A DNA stretch of 64,000 bases from an uncultured Lachnospiraceae bacterium (GCA_947632555.1 CANRPU010000002.1:153390-217389); one strand, 5' to 3'; shown: positions 1-9,759, counted from the first letter of the stretch. Numbers and translations: made by a program. The notes: a model not told the origin generated them from the sequence alone.

Positions 1-239
1 CCGCCGGAGCGAAAATGAAGGAACTGCTGGAACCTATCAAAGAACTGGTGGACGGCGCGGTGGAGATCCGCGTGATAACGGACGGACTGGAATCCAGCAA
101 CCGTGAGATCGCCCTGATAGGAACCTACGAAAACGAGGAGGCTCTGAAAGCGTATCAGGGACATCCCGCTCACGTGGAGGCCGGAAAATTCGTCCGGAGC
201 GTCACCTGTGACCGGGCCTGCATGGACTATGTGTATTGA
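1..239 (+). CDS. Dabb (stress-responsive alpha/beta barrel) protein, 5' truncated
   Basis: This is the C-terminal part of a small Dabb-family protein. The frame is open to the left edge, and the first in-frame ATG (position 15) falls inside what should be the first helix, so the true start most likely lies outside the window. The remaining roughly 78 residues show the family pattern of a helix, a strand, then EALKAYQGHPAHVE and a final FVRSV strand; the full family length is about 95-105 residues. Dabb proteins form dimeric ferredoxin-like barrels; most have no assigned reaction. The family call is by pattern only. Confidence 0.7.
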   Translation, partial: AGAKMKELLEPIKELVDGAVEIRVITDGLESSNREIALIGTYENEEALKAYQGHPAHVEAGKFVRSVTCDRACMDYVY

Positions 240-265
240 GCGGTTTTCCGACAGGAGGAAAGATT

Positions 266-853
266 ATGCCCTGGTGTCCGAAATGTGGAATCGAGTATAA
301 AGAGGGAACCACGGTCTGCGGGAAATGCGGAGGCGGCCTGACAGAGGAAGAGGAAACGCCCATAGCCCCGGCCGCGCTGTATGAGGACAGCGCGGAGAAG
401 GCGGCTGACAACAAGTCTTCAGGCTGTATGCTTCTGGCAGTGGGCGTGCTGGGGCTGGCCGCGGTCATCCTCGGGATCACGGGAGTGCTGCCGTTGAGGC
501 TGAACGGCAGTATGAAATATATGACGTATGGCGTTATGAGCGCTCTTTTCCTGCTGTTTGTGGTAATGGGCGTGATATCCATGCGGTCGTACCGTTTTTT
601 CGCCCAAAAAGCGAAATCGGAAAATTCGCTGCGGAGCACGATCAAAAAGTGGTGCCTGGAAAATCTGAAAACGGGGGAGATAGACGGGGAACTGGACGGG
701 GAGGAACTGTCTGAGGAAGAAAAGTATTTTAAACGTACTTTCCTGGTAAAGCAGAAGATTTCCAGGCAGTTTCTGAACCTGGACGAATCGTTCCTGGATA
801 ATTTCGTAGATGAGATCTATGATACGATTTTTAAAAAAGAGCGGAAAGAATGA
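266..853 (+). CDS. zinc-ribbon membrane protein of unknown function
   Basis: A 195-residue protein that starts with a zinc ribbon (CPKCG at residues 4-8 and CGKCG at 18-22), likely binding one Zn ion. An acidic linker follows, then two hydrophobic segments (about 54-75 and 84-105) and a charged helical tail. The chosen ATG is preceded by AGGAGG at 251-256; an in-frame upstream start at 236 has no such site and would place the ribosome binding site inside the gene. The stop overlaps rlmH by 4 bases, so the two genes are probably co-translated. I cannot assign a function. Confidence 0.75.
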   Translation: MPWCPKCGIEYKEGTTVCGKCGGGLTEEEETPIAPAALYEDSAEKAADNKSSGCMLLAVGVLGLAAVILGITGVLPLRLNGSMKYMTYGVMSALFLLFVVMGVISMRSYRFFAQKAKSENSLRSTIKKWCLENLKTGEIDGELDGEELSEEEKYFKRTFLVKQKISRQFLNLDESFLDNFVDEIYDTIFKKERKE

Positions 854-1329
854 AGATATCCATAGTCTGTGTTGGAAAGATCAAAGAAAAATTTTACAGG
901 GACGCGCTGGAGGAATACGGGAAAAGGCTTTCCCGTTACTGCAGGCTGGAGATCCTGGAAGTGGCGGATGAAAAGACGCCGGAGGGCGCGGGCGCTGCCA
1001 GGGAAGAGCAGATCAGGCGCAGAGAAGGGGAAAGGATCTTAGCCAGACTGAAAGAGGATGCCTTTGTCATCACACTGGAGATCGCGGGAGAAAAAATGGA
1101 TTCCCCGGCTTTTGCCGGAATGCTTGAGCAGATCGGCTTAAGCGGCAGGAGCCATATTCAGTTTGTGATAGGCGGTTCGCTGGGGCTGCATGAGGAAGTC
1201 AGCGCCAGAGCGGATAAAAGGCTGAGTTTCTCGGATATGACTTTTCCGCACCAGCTGATGCGGGTGATCCTCAGTGAGCAGATCTACAGAGGATACCGCA
1301 TTCTGAGCGGAGAACCGTATCATAAGTGA
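850..1329 (+). CDS. rlmH: 23S rRNA (pseudouridine1915-N3)-methyltransferase RlmH
   Basis: A 159-residue SPOUT methyltransferase that uses S-adenosylmethionine to methylate pseudouridine 1915 in helix 69 of 23S rRNA on assembled ribosomes. The length matches the family. The cofactor-binding knot is visible as IGGSLGLHEEV (about 100-111), and the protein ends in the family signature SEQIYRGYRI...GEPYHK. The start overlaps the previous stop (ATGA), indicating coupling. Confident identification. Confidence 0.97.
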   Translation: MKISIVCVGKIKEKFYRDALEEYGKRLSRYCRLEILEVADEKTPEGAGAAREEQIRRREGERILARLKEDAFVITLEIAGEKMDSPAFAGMLEQIGLSGRSHIQFVIGGSLGLHEEVSARADKRLSFSDMTFPHQLMRVILSEQIYRGYRILSGEPYHK

Positions 1330-1342
1330 ACAGGGAGGTTTT

Positions 1343-2098
1343 ATGTATAACGATCTCTTTTCCATCGGGCCCGTGACCATTCATACTTACGGCCTGATGA
1401 TATTTATCGGTGTGCTGGCGGCCCTTTTTACGGGAGAAGCAAGAGCGAAAAAGAGGAATATGGATAGTGACGCGCTCTATCCCATGACCTTTTTGTGCGT
1501 GGTACTGGGTTTTTGCGCGGCAAAGGTACTGTTCTGCGTTGTGGAGTGGAAGCAGTTTGTGGAAAATCCGTCGAACGTGCTCACAAACAGCGGATTCGTA
1601 GTATACGGAGGCATCGTGGGGGGCGTTCTGACCGCGTATGTCTACTGCAGGGTGAAGAAACTTTCTTTTGTGGACTATTTTGATCTGATGATGCCGTCGG
1701 TGGCGCTGGCGCAGGCTTTCGGAAGACTGGGCTGTTTTTTCGCGGGCTGCTGTTACGGAAGGGAAACGGATTCTTTTATCGGAATTGCCTTTTCTCATTC
1801 CGACTACGCACCAAACGGGGTAAAGTTGATACCCACCCAGCTCATTTCCAGCGCCGGTATGTTTGTGATCGCTGGCGTTTTGTTTTGGTATGGAAGAAAA
1901 GAACGGCCGAAGGCAAAGGTGGGAGCCCTGTACCTGATGCTGTACAGTACAGGCAGATTTATCATTGAGTTTTTCAGAAACGATTACCGGGGAGAAATTG
2001 GGATATTCTCTACTTCCCAGTTTCTTTCGTTCTTCGCGCTGGGAGCAGGCATCGTCCTGTTCTGCGGGAAAGAACTTAAGAAGAAAAAAGCAGGGTGA
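1343..2098 (+). CDS. lgt: prolipoprotein diacylglyceryl transferase
   Basis: A 251-residue integral membrane enzyme that transfers diacylglycerol from phosphatidylglycerol to the lipobox cysteine of prolipoproteins, the first step of lipoprotein maturation. Several membrane segments are visible. The Lgt signature is present as GRLGCFFAGCCYG (about 128-140), and YSTGRFIIEFFRND near the C-terminus is the other conserved block. A GGGAGG site precedes the ATG. The partner enzyme lspA lies at 44.9 kb. Lipoprotein substrates in this window include LivJ at 51.9 kb. Confidence 0.96.
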   Translation: MYNDLFSIGPVTIHTYGLMIFIGVLAALFTGEARAKKRNMDSDALYPMTFLCVVLGFCAAKVLFCVVEWKQFVENPSNVLTNSGFVVYGGIVGGVLTAYVYCRVKKLSFVDYFDLMMPSVALAQAFGRLGCFFAGCCYGRETDSFIGIAFSHSDYAPNGVKLIPTQLISSAGMFVIAGVLFWYGRKERPKAKVGALYLMLYSTGRFIIEFFRNDYRGEIGIFSTSQFLSFFALGAGIVLFCGKELKKKKAG

Positions 2099-2110
2099 GG
2101 GCAGGAAACT

Positions 2111-2815
2111 ATGGGCGCGTTTGTGGAATTTAAGGCTGTAGATAAGGTTTATCAGTCCGGAGAAGTTTCCATACAGGCTTTGCGGAATGTGAATTTTGAG
2201 ATCAATAAGGGTGAATTCTGCGTGATCGTAGGGGCTTCCGGAGCCGGTAAGACCACTATCTTAAATATTCTGGGCGGAATGGATACCCTGTCCGGGGGAC
2301 AGGTGTTCCTGGACGGTCAGGAAATCTCCGCGTACAACAAAAAGCAGCTTACGGCCTACCGCCGCTACGACGTGGGCTTTGTCTTTCAGTTTTATAATCT
2401 GGTGCAGAATCTGACCGCTCTGGAGAATGTGGAACTGGCGGCCCAGATATGCAGGGAACCGCTGGACGCCATGGAAGTGCTGACGGATGTGGGGCTGAGG
2501 GAGCGCAGTAAGAATTTTCCGGCGCAGCTTTCTGGCGGGGAACAGCAGCGGGTGGCCATCGCGAGGGCACTGGCAAAAAATCCGAAGCTGCTTTTGTGCG
2601 ACGAACCTACCGGCGCGCTGGATTACAATACGGGCAAATCCGTTTTAAAGCTGCTGCAGGACACCTGCAGGCAGAAGGGAAAAACGGTGATAGTCATTAC
2701 GCATAATCAGGCACTGACCGCCATGGCGGACAGGATCATTACGGTGAAGAGCGGCACGGTACAGAGTATGCGCCTCAATGATAAGATAGTAAATGTAGAA
2801 GAGATCGAGTGGTAG
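2111..2815 (+). CDS. ABC exporter ATP-binding protein (LolD/MacB type)
   Basis: A 234-residue nucleotide-binding subunit. Walker [10 protein letters not shown] (about 42-50), the Q-loop, the signature LSGGEQQR (about 140-147), Walker [13 protein letters not shown] and a switch histidine (ITHN) are all intact, so it should hydrolyse ATP. The order and spacing are typical of the LolD/MacB/FtsE group, which works with FtsX-fold permeases. The next gene begins within a few bases and encodes such a permease, so together they form a type VII ABC machine. The substrate is unknown. Confidence 0.93.
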   Translation: MGAFVEFKAVDKVYQSGEVSIQALRNVNFEINKGEFCVIVGASGAGKTTILNILGGMDTLSGGQVFLDGQEISAYNKKQLTAYRRYDVGFVFQFYNLVQNLTALENVELAAQICREPLDAMEVLTDVGLRERSKNFPAQLSGGEQQRVAIARALAKNPKLLLCDEPTGALDYNTGKSVLKLLQDTCRQKGKTVIVITHNQALTAMADRIITVKSGTVQSMRLNDKIVNVEEIEW

Positions 2816-2817
2816 AT

Positions 2818-5800
2818 ATGCGTTCAATGATGAGAAAAACCACATTTCGGGAAATCAGGCAGAGTTTTGGCAGATATTTCGCCATTTTGGCGATCATCGC
2901 GCTGGGAGTGGGATTTTTCGCGGGATTAAAAGTGACCAAGCCGATGATGCTGGCATCCGCCGGGGACTATCTGACGCAGAACCAGTTTTATGATTACCGG
3001 CTTTTATCCACGCTGGGATTTGAGGAGGAGGACGTGGAAGCGCTGGCGGCGAAGGAAGACGTCCGGGCGGCGCAGGGAGCCGTGTCCGTGGATATCCTGT
3101 TTCAGAATGCCGCCGGCAACGAGAGCGTTATCAAGGCGCATTCCCTGACGGATCGTATTAACGGGCTGCATCTGGTGGCGGGCCGGATGCCGGAGAGGGG
3201 AAACGAGTGCGTGGTGGATTCCCTGCTGTATCAGGAAAGCGCCATAGGCAGCACGGTGGTATTGTCGGAAAATAATACCGAAGAGGATCTGGAAAATTTC
3301 GCCTACCGGGAATATGTGATCACGGGTATTGTGGAATCGTCCTATTACATTCAGTTTGAGCGGGGAAATACTTCTTTGGGAAACGGTATGGTAAGCGGTT
3401 ATATGTACCTGCCCCTGGAAGGGTTTCAGACGGATTATTATACGGAGATCTTTGTAAAATTTGATGAGGATTTTCCGCTTTATTCCGACGAGTATCAGGA
3501 CTTTCTGGAGGAAAAGGAGCCTCTCTGGGAAGCGTACTGCGAAGAACAGGGAGAGCGGCGGTATCAGGAGATCCTGGCTGAGGCCAATGACGAACTGGCG
3601 GACGCGGAGCGGGAATTGGAAGAAAAGAAGGCCGACGCGCAAAAAGAACTGGATGACGCGAAAAAAGAGCTGGAGGATGCGCGGGCGGAAATCGAGGACG
3701 GAGAAAAGAGTATAGAAGAGGGCTGGGACGAACTGGCGGAAGCGGAGCGGACGCTTTCCCAGAAGGAAACAGAGCTTGCGGAAGCTGAGGAGGCCGTTGC
3801 CCGAATGGAAGCGGAACTGGCCAATGGGGAAGCCGCCCTGGCAGGGCAGGCGGCGCTCTTGGGAGAAAATGGAGAAGCGCAGCTGGCCCAGGCAAGGATG
3901 GAACTGGAAGCCGCGAAAGCGCAGCTGGAGGCCGCGAGGGCGCAGACAGAGGAAGGAAATCTAAAGCTGGCGGAGAGCAGAAACGAGCTGGCCGAAGCGG
4001 AAAAAACGCTGAAAGAAAAGGAACAGGAGCTGGAAGAGGCGAAAGCGGAATGGGCGGACGGCCAGCGGGAATATGAAGAGGCTCTGGCGGAATATGAGGA
4101 AGAAACAGCCGACGCGGAACGGGAAATCGAGGACGCGCGGCAGGAGATCGCTGATATTGCCAGGCCCGATACGTATGTGCTGGGGAGAAATACCAATATC
4201 GGTTATGTCTGCCTGGAAAGCGACGCCAGCATTGTGGCGGGTATCGCCAATGTATTTCCCATCTTCTTTTTCCTGGTGGCGGCACTGGTCTGTGTCACTA
4301 CCATGAACCGTATGGTGGAAGAACAGCGTACCCAGATCGGCGTATTGAAGGCGCTGGGCTACGGCGAGGGCGCCATTATGGGAAAATACCTGTTCTACTC
4401 AGGCAGCGCGGCGCTGACGGGCTGTGTGGGAGGATTCTTCCTTGGAACCTGGCTTTTTCCGCAGGTGATATGGATCGCCTACCGGATGATGTACAGAATG
4501 GGAAGTCTGCAGTATCTTTTTGACTGGAAGATGGCGCTGGTTTCCCTGATCGCGGCCATGGCCTGTTCCATGGGCGCTACATGGCTTTCCATCCGGTATG
4601 AGATGCGGGAGGCGGCAGCTATGCTGATGCGTCCCAAATCACCCAAAGCGGGGAAGCGGGTCTTTCTGGAAAGGGTCCCGTTCCTCTGGAAGCGGCTGAA
4701 TTTTTTACAGAAGGTATCCGTCCGCAATATCGTCCGGTATAAGAAACGGTTTTTTATGATGGTCATAGGTATCAGCGGCTGTACGGCGCTTCTGGTGACC
4801 GGTTTTGGCGTTAAGGATTCCGTCACCAATATTGCGGAACGGCAGTTTGACGAGATCCATCTGTATGATCTGAATATCGTATTGAAGGACGGAACGGGAG
4901 AAGAGCGGACGGAAGAACTGAGGCGGATACTGGCAGAAGACTATGCCGGGGAAAGCCAGACGGCCATGGAAACCACCATGGACCTGGTCACCAAAGAACA
5001 GGTAAAGGCGGTCAATATTATCGTGGCAAAGGAGCCGGGAGAAATAGGCGCTTTTATCGACCTGCATACCGGGGAGAAGGAGCCTCTGTCGTATCCGGGA
5101 CCGGGAGAAGCCGTTATAACGGATAAGATATCGGAAACTTACGGCCTGAAAGTGGGGGATACCGTTACCCTGCGGGACGAGAATATGAAAGAGATACACG
5201 CTACGGTTTCCGGTATCTGCGAGAATTATATTTATAATTATGTGTATCTCAATCCGGCAACATATGAGGAAGCCATGGGCCGGCCGGACTGCAGGAACCT
5301 TTATGTGAAACTGCCGGAGGAAGCGGATCCCCACGAAACGGCAGCGGCAGTGATGCAGGAGGAGAACGTAACGTCCGTGACCGTTACGCAGGACATCCGG
5401 GTGCGCATTTCCAGCATGATGGGCAGTATGAATTATATCGTGCTGCTGGTGATCGCCAGCGCGGCGGCACTGGCGTTCATTGTGCTGTATAATCTGAGCA
5501 ATATCAATATCACGGAACGGATCCGGGAGATCGCCACCATCAAAGTGCTGGGATTTTTCAGGAAGGAAACGGCTTCCTATGTGTTCCGGGAAAATATTGT
5601 CCTGACAGCCATCGGCTGCGGCCTGGGCATGATCCTGGGAAAACTGCTCCACTTGTATGTGATGCACGAGATCAATATTGATATGGTATCCTTTGATATC
5701 CATGTGAGCGCGGCGGGATATCTGCTCAGTATCTTCCTGACTTTCGCGTTTACCTGGGGCGTGAACCTTATCATGTCCGGCAAACTGGAAAAGATCAATA

Positions 5801-5829
5801 TGGCGGAATCCCTGAAATCCGTGGATTAG
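2818..5829 (+). CDS. FtsX/MacB-type ABC permease with long coiled-coil domain
   Basis: About 1004 residues. One membrane helix lies near residues 17-38, followed by an extracytoplasmic region. A Glu/Ala/Lys-rich coiled coil of roughly 200 residues (about 248-448, genomic 3560-4160) comes next, with many AELE/AEAE heptads. Then come three membrane helices (about 480-600), a further helix near 645, a second soluble domain, and three C-terminal helices (about 865-1000). Two FtsX permease domains are thus present in one chain. ATG 2818 was chosen; a GTG at 2809 would overlap the ATPase gene. MacB-type systems transmit force across the membrane; here the coiled coil may reach into the wall. The substrate is unknown. 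Confidence 0.9.
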   Translation: MRSMMRKTTFREIRQSFGRYFAILAIIALGVGFFAGLKVTKPMMLASAGDYLTQNQFYDYRLLSTLGFEEEDVEALAAKEDVRAAQGAVSVDILFQNAAGNESVIKAHSLTDRINGLHLVAGRMPERGNECVVDSLLYQESAIGSTVVLSENNTEEDLENFAYREYVITGIVESSYYIQFERGNTSLGNGMVSGYMYLPLEGFQTDYYTEIFVKFDEDFPLYSDEYQDFLEEKEPLWEAYCEEQGERRYQEILAEANDELADAERELEEKKADAQKELDDAKKELEDARAEIEDGEKSIEEGWDELAEAERTLSQKETELAEAEEAVARMEAELANGEAALAGQAALLGENGEAQLAQARMELEAAKAQLEAARAQTEEGNLKLAESRNELAEAEKTLKEKEQELEEAKAEWADGQREYEEALAEYEEETADAEREIEDARQEIADIARPDTYVLGRNTNIGYVCLESDASIVAGIANVFPIFFFLVAALVCVTTMNRMVEEQRTQIGVLKALGYGEGAIMGKYLFYSGSAALTGCVGGFFLGTWLFPQVIWIAYRMMYRMGSLQYLFDWKMALVSLIAAMACSMGATWLSIRYEMREAAAMLMRPKSPKAGKRVFLERVPFLWKRLNFLQKVSVRNIVRYKKRFFMMVIGISGCTALLVTGFGVKDSVTNIAERQFDEIHLYDLNIVLKDGTGEERTEELRRILAEDYAGESQTAMETTMDLVTKEQVKAVNIIVAKEPGEIGAFIDLHTGEKEPLSYPGPGEAVITDKISETYGLKVGDTVTLRDENMKEIHATVSGICENYIYNYVYLNPATYEEAMGRPDCRNLYVKLPEEADPHETAAAVMQEENVTSVTVTQDIRVRISSMMGSMNYIVLLVIASAAALAFIVLYNLSNINITERIREIATIKVLGFFRKETASYVFRENIVLTAIGCGLGMILGKLLHLYVMHEINIDMVSFDIHVSAAGYLLSIFLTFAFTWGVNLIMSGKLEKINMAESLKSVD

Positions 5830-5867
5830 GATAACGCCGGAGCGTGTACAGAAAGGCGGTTCTGACC

Positions 5868-7172
5868 GTGAGAATGTATGACTTGATCCTGAAAAAAAGA
5901 AACGGGAATGCCTTGTCCAAAGAAGAGATCCGGTTTATGGTGGAGGAGTATACCCGGGGAAATATCCCGGATTATCAAATGTCCGCCATGATGATGGCCG
6001 TATATTTTCAGGGCATGAATGCGGAGGAAACGCTGGAACTTACCCTGGCGATGGAGGAAAGCGGCGAAATACTGGATTTAAGCGCCATTTCCGGCATTAA
6101 GACGGACAAACATTCCACAGGCGGAGTGGGGGACAAGACTTCCCTGGCGCTGGCGCCCATGGTGGCGGCCTGCGGCCTTCCGGTAGCCAAGATGAGCGGA
6201 AGAGGGCTTGGGCATACCGGCGGCACCATTGACAAGCTGGAAAGTTTTCCCGGATTCACAACGGAACTGACTCCCCGGCGTTTTATACAGAACGTAAACC
6301 GCATCGGGATCGCCATTATGGGGCAGAGCGGAGAACTGGCGCCTGCGGACAAAAAGCTGTACGCACTGCGGGACGTGACTGCCACCGTGGACAATATGTC
6401 CCTGATCGCCAGTTCCATTATGAGCAAAAAGCTGGCCGCCGGAGCGGATGCGATCGTACTGGATGTGAAGACCGGCAGCGGCGCCTTTATGAAAAAGGAA
6501 AAGGACGCGTACGCGCTGGCGGAAGAGATGCTGCGGATCGGCAGAGGGGCCGGCAAGCGGATGGCGGCGGTGATCTCCGATATGGACCAGCCCCTGGGGT
6601 ACGCGGTGGGAAACGCGTTGGAAGTCAGGGAAGCCATCGCGGCTCTGCGGGGGGAAGGACCGGCTGATCTTACCGAACTGTGCCTGACCCTGGGCACCCA
6701 GATGCTTTTAGCCGGGGGCAGGGCGGAACAGGAAGAACAGGCCAGGGAACTGCTGTTAAAGGTTCTGCGGGACGGAAGCGCGTTAAAAAAGCTGGCGGAA
6801 TTCGTGGAAGCGCAGGGCGGGGATCCGGCGGCGGTGTATGACGAAACCCTTTTGCCGGCATCTTCCCTGCGGGAAAACTGCGTATCCTCCGAAGAAGGGT
6901 ATGTCAGTCATATCGCCTGTGACGAAGTGGGGCTCTGTTCCCTGATCCTGGGAGGCGGCAGAGAAACCAAGGAAAGCGCCATAGATCTGTCCGTTGGGAT
7001 CGTCCTTTTGAAGAAAAAGGGTGACTATGTGAAACGGGGAGAAGCGCTGGCGGTGCTCCACGCCAATGACAGAGAAAAGCTGAAAAGCGCCATGGAAAGG
7101 CTGAAAAAGGCCTATGTGATCTCCGAAGAGCCGCCGCTTAAAACGCCTCTGATCAAGGGGATCCTGCGGTAG
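5868..7172 (+). CDS. pdp: pyrimidine-nucleoside phosphorylase
   Basis: A 434-residue enzyme that cleaves uridine, thymidine or deoxyuridine with phosphate to give the base and (deoxy)ribose 1-phosphate in pyrimidine salvage. Conserved blocks are KHSTGGVGDKTSLAL (phosphate and substrate binding), MSGRGLGHTGGTIDKLES and the glycine-rich DVKTGSGAFMK. The GTG at 5868 was chosen because AAAGGCGG lies about 9 bases upstream and the product then starts MRMYDLI, as in Bacillus Pdp (433 residues). An in-frame GTG at 5844 has no good ribosome binding site. Thymidine phosphorylase DeoA is related, but the length favours Pdp. Confidence 0.93.
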   Translation: MRMYDLILKKRNGNALSKEEIRFMVEEYTRGNIPDYQMSAMMMAVYFQGMNAEETLELTLAMEESGEILDLSAISGIKTDKHSTGGVGDKTSLALAPMVAACGLPVAKMSGRGLGHTGGTIDKLESFPGFTTELTPRRFIQNVNRIGIAIMGQSGELAPADKKLYALRDVTATVDNMSLIASSIMSKKLAAGADAIVLDVKTGSGAFMKKEKDAYALAEEMLRIGRGAGKRMAAVISDMDQPLGYAVGNALEVREAIAALRGEGPADLTELCLTLGTQMLLAGGRAEQEEQARELLLKVLRDGSALKKLAEFVEAQGGDPAAVYDETLLPASSLRENCVSSEEGYVSHIACDEVGLCSLILGGGRETKESAIDLSVGIVLLKKKGDYVKRGEALAVLHANDREKLKSAMERLKKAYVISEEPPLKTPLIKGILR

Positions 7173-7222
7173 CGTTTCCACAAATCAGGTATGAGAACGG
7201 GCGCGCCGGAATATAGTGTACT

Positions 7223-7519
7223 ATGAAAAAGAAGCAAAAAACGGCGGCGGAACCGAAAGAATCCAGAAAAGAACTGCTGGTGGAATCCTTAAAGCTGCCG
7301 AAGGATATGATGATGGGGGCGTTCATGCTTTCCATGACCGGCAACAGAGAAGCGTTTATCGAAAATTACCGGGGGATACTGGAATATACCGATGCCTGTA
7401 TCCTGCTGCAGACCAAAAACGGACAGGTACGTTTTGAGGGAACGGGACTTGTTATCGAATATTATACCAATGAAGACATGAAGATCGGGGGATACATCGA
7501 GAGGGTAATATTCGTATAA
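7223..7519 (+). CDS. yqfC: YqfC-family sporulation protein
   Basis: A 98-residue protein of the YqfC family, found in endospore formers immediately before yqfD and transcribed in the mother cell in Bacillus. The family pattern is visible: a basic N-terminus, LKLPKD, a run of short strands around NYRGILEY and a C-terminal VIEYYTNEDMKIGGYIERV. Its biochemical role is not established. It supports the view that the host sporulates. The gap to yqfD is 12 bases. Confidence 0.88.
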   Translation: MKKKQKTAAEPKESRKELLVESLKLPKDMMMGAFMLSMTGNREAFIENYRGILEYTDACILLQTKNGQVRFEGTGLVIEYYTNEDMKIGGYIERVIFV

Positions 7520-7531
7520 GGAGCGCGGCTT

Positions 7532-8764
7532 GTGATTGGGTTTCTGAAATGGCTCAGGGGATATGTGCAAATAAAAATGTGGGGATTCGCGCCGGAGCGT
7601 TTTTTTAATCTTTGCAGCAATAAAAATATCCTGCTGTGGAATATTAAAAAAGAAGAGGATATCTATTATCTCTGCATCAGTCTTGCGGGTTTTTACCGTT
7701 TGAAGGAGATCACGAGAAAAACGGGAACGAGGGCAGTCATCCTGAAGAGATGCGGACTGCCCTTTTTGATGCCGAAGCTTCTTTCCAGAAAGATCTTTAT
7801 ACTGGGTCTGTTTGCCGCGTGTTTTTTCTGGTTCTGGTCTTCGCGTTATATCTGGAAGATCAGCATTGAAGGCAATCTGAACATTACCGAGGATCTGTTT
7901 CTGGAATTTCTGGAGGAAAGAGGGATACGGGTAGGCATGCCCAGTGAGGAACTGGACATAGAAGAACTGGAAAAGGAGATCCGGCGTGAATTTCAGGAGA
8001 TCACCTGGACTTCCGCCAGACTTTCCGGCACCAGCCTGGAGATTTCCGTCAAAGAAAACGATGCGCTTTCCGCGCCTGCGCAGGAGGATATCACGTCGGA
8101 TCTGTACGCGGACAAGGACGGACTGATCGTGTCCATGATCGTGCGTTCCGGCGTACCTCAGGTGAAGATAGGTGACAGGGTGGAGGAAGGAACGCTTCTG
8201 GTGGACGGCAGGGTGCCGGTGTATAATGAGGACACCACCGTCCGGAAGTATCAGTATATGCGCTCGGACGCGGATATCTATGTACAGCGGGTGCAGGAGG
8301 TTTATGAGGAACTTCCGTTTTACTATCTGGAAAAGGTATATACGGGCAGGGTGCAGGAGAACCATTATATCAAACTGTTCGGTAAAATGTTTGAGATCGG
8401 CGGAAGCTGTGATTTTACCGTCTACGATACGGTCATCACGGAGAAAGAGTTTGAACCTTTGGAAGGCCTGACCCTGCCGGTGGTGCTGGGCACCAGATGC
8501 TACCGGGAATACCAGAATACGGAACGGATCTACTCCACGGAAGAGGCCAAAGAGCTGCTGGCCGGGAAATATTCCTTATTTCTTGCAGGTTTAGAGGAAA
8601 AAGGGGTACAAATTATTGAAAAAGATGTTAAAATAGAAACAGACAGCGACAGATGGAAACTGATCGGCGAACTGCAGGTCATAGAAAAAACGGGGAAGGA
8701 AGTTCCCTTTACGGAGGACGGCGGAGAACAGTCCGCCGTGCCCGCGGAATCGGAGCAGGAATGA
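7532..8764 (+). CDS. yqfD: sporulation protein YqfD
   Basis: A 410-residue protein with a GTG start preceded by AAGGAG. The N-terminal domain (about 1-85) is followed by a single membrane helix (about 87-105), then an extracytoplasmic part starting with a POTRA-like stretch (SIEGNLNITEDLFLEFLEE), as in YqfD (SpoIV-linked) proteins. YqfD is a conserved sporulation membrane protein whose exact role is unresolved. The stop codon overlaps the phoH start (ATGA at 8761), so the two are translationally coupled. Confidence 0.88.
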   Translation: MIGFLKWLRGYVQIKMWGFAPERFFNLCSNKNILLWNIKKEEDIYYLCISLAGFYRLKEITRKTGTRAVILKRCGLPFLMPKLLSRKIFILGLFAACFFWFWSSRYIWKISIEGNLNITEDLFLEFLEERGIRVGMPSEELDIEELEKEIRREFQEITWTSARLSGTSLEISVKENDALSAPAQEDITSDLYADKDGLIVSMIVRSGVPQVKIGDRVEEGTLLVDGRVPVYNEDTTVRKYQYMRSDADIYVQRVQEVYEELPFYYLEKVYTGRVQENHYIKLFGKMFEIGGSCDFTVYDTVITEKEFEPLEGLTLPVVLGTRCYREYQNTERIYSTEEAKELLAGKYSLFLAGLEEKGVQIIEKDVKIETDSDRWKLIGELQVIEKTGKEVPFTEDGGEQSAVPAESEQE

Positions 8765-9759
8765 GCGTGACAACTTATACCATGGAAATGCCTGCGGCAT
8801 ATATGCAGAGCGTTTTCGGACAGAACGACAAATATATCAGGAAACTGGAAACGGATTTCCATGTGACGGTAGTGGACCGCAACGGCGCGGTCAAGATAAC
8901 GGGGGAAGAAGCGGCGGTGAGAAAATCCGTCAATATTTTGTCCCGTTTGTTTGAAGTATCGGAGAACGGCGGCGAGATAGAGGAACAGAAAGTAGATTAC
9001 GCCATCAGCCTTGGCCGGGAAGAGAAAGAGGGCGAGCTGGTGGAAATGGACAAGGACCTGATCTGCCATACCATAAGCGGGAAACCGGTCAAGCCCAAAA
9101 CACTGGGACAGAAGCAGTACGCGGATGCCATCCGCGGCAATATGATCGTGTTCGGGCTGGGCCCGGCCGGCACCGGAAAGACTTATCTGGCCATGGCCAT
9201 GGCGGTCACCGCTTTTAAAAAGGGCGAGGTGGGAAGGATCATCCTGACCAGGCCCGCCATTGAAGCGGGAGAGAAACTGGGATTTCTGCCGGGAGATCTG
9301 CAGAGCAAGGTGGATCCCTATCTGCGGCCTCTCTACGATGCGCTCTATCAGATCATGGGAGCGGAAAGTTTTGCCAAAAATACGGAAAAGGGACTGATCG
9401 AAGTGGCGCCGCTGGCCTACATGCGGGGGCGGACGCTGGACGATGCCTTTATTATCCTGGACGAGGCGCAGAATACTACGCCGGCTCAGATGAAAATGTT
9501 TCTGACCAGGATAGGCTTTGGCTCCAAAGTGGTCGTGACCGGGGATTCTTCGCAGAAGGATCTGCCCCAGGGAAGCCGTTCCGGGCTGGACGTGGCGGAA
9601 AGAGTGCTGAAGAACATTGACGGCATCGCTTTTTGTACTCTCACCTGCAGGGATGTGGTCAGACATCCGCTGGTGCAGAAGATCGTAAAAGCGTATGATG
9701 ATTATGAAGCGAAAGAAAAAAGGGGATATAAGGATACCAGAAAGAATGGCAGACGATAA
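8761..9759 (+). CDS. phoH: PhoH-like P-loop ATPase
   Basis: A 332-residue PhoH/YbeZ protein. It has a KH-like N-terminal nucleic-acid-binding region (about 10-75), Walker A GPAGTGKTYLAMA (about 136-148) and Walker B IILDEAQN, with TGDSSQKDLP as the sensor motif. YbeZ-type proteins work with the RNase YbeY in rRNA maturation, and ybeY lies one gene downstream. The start at 8761 overlaps the yqfD stop; an in-frame extension back to 8653 would lie inside yqfD and is not plausible. Confidence 0.94.
   Translation: MSVTTYTMEMPAAYMQSVFGQNDKYIRKLETDFHVTVVDRNGAVKITGEEAAVRKSVNILSRLFEVSENGGEIEEQKVDYAISLGREEKEGELVEMDKDLICHTISGKPVKPKTLGQKQYADAIRGNMIVFGLGPAGTGKTYLAMAMAVTAFKKGEVGRIILTRPAIEAGEKLGFLPGDLQSKVDPYLRPLYDALYQIMGAESFAKNTEKGLIEVAPLAYMRGRTLDDAFIILDEAQNTTPAQMKMFLTRIGFGSKVVVTGDSSQKDLPQGSRSGLDVAERVLKNIDGIAFCTLTCRDVVRHPLVQKIVKAYDDYEAKEKRGYKDTRKNGRR

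Noticed and set aside
3320..4285. Long minus-strand frames (321 and 210 codons) opposite the FtsX coiled coil
   Set aside because: They are Pro/Arg- or Ser-rich shadows of the repetitive Glu/Ala codons of the real gene and have no ribosome binding site or known pattern.
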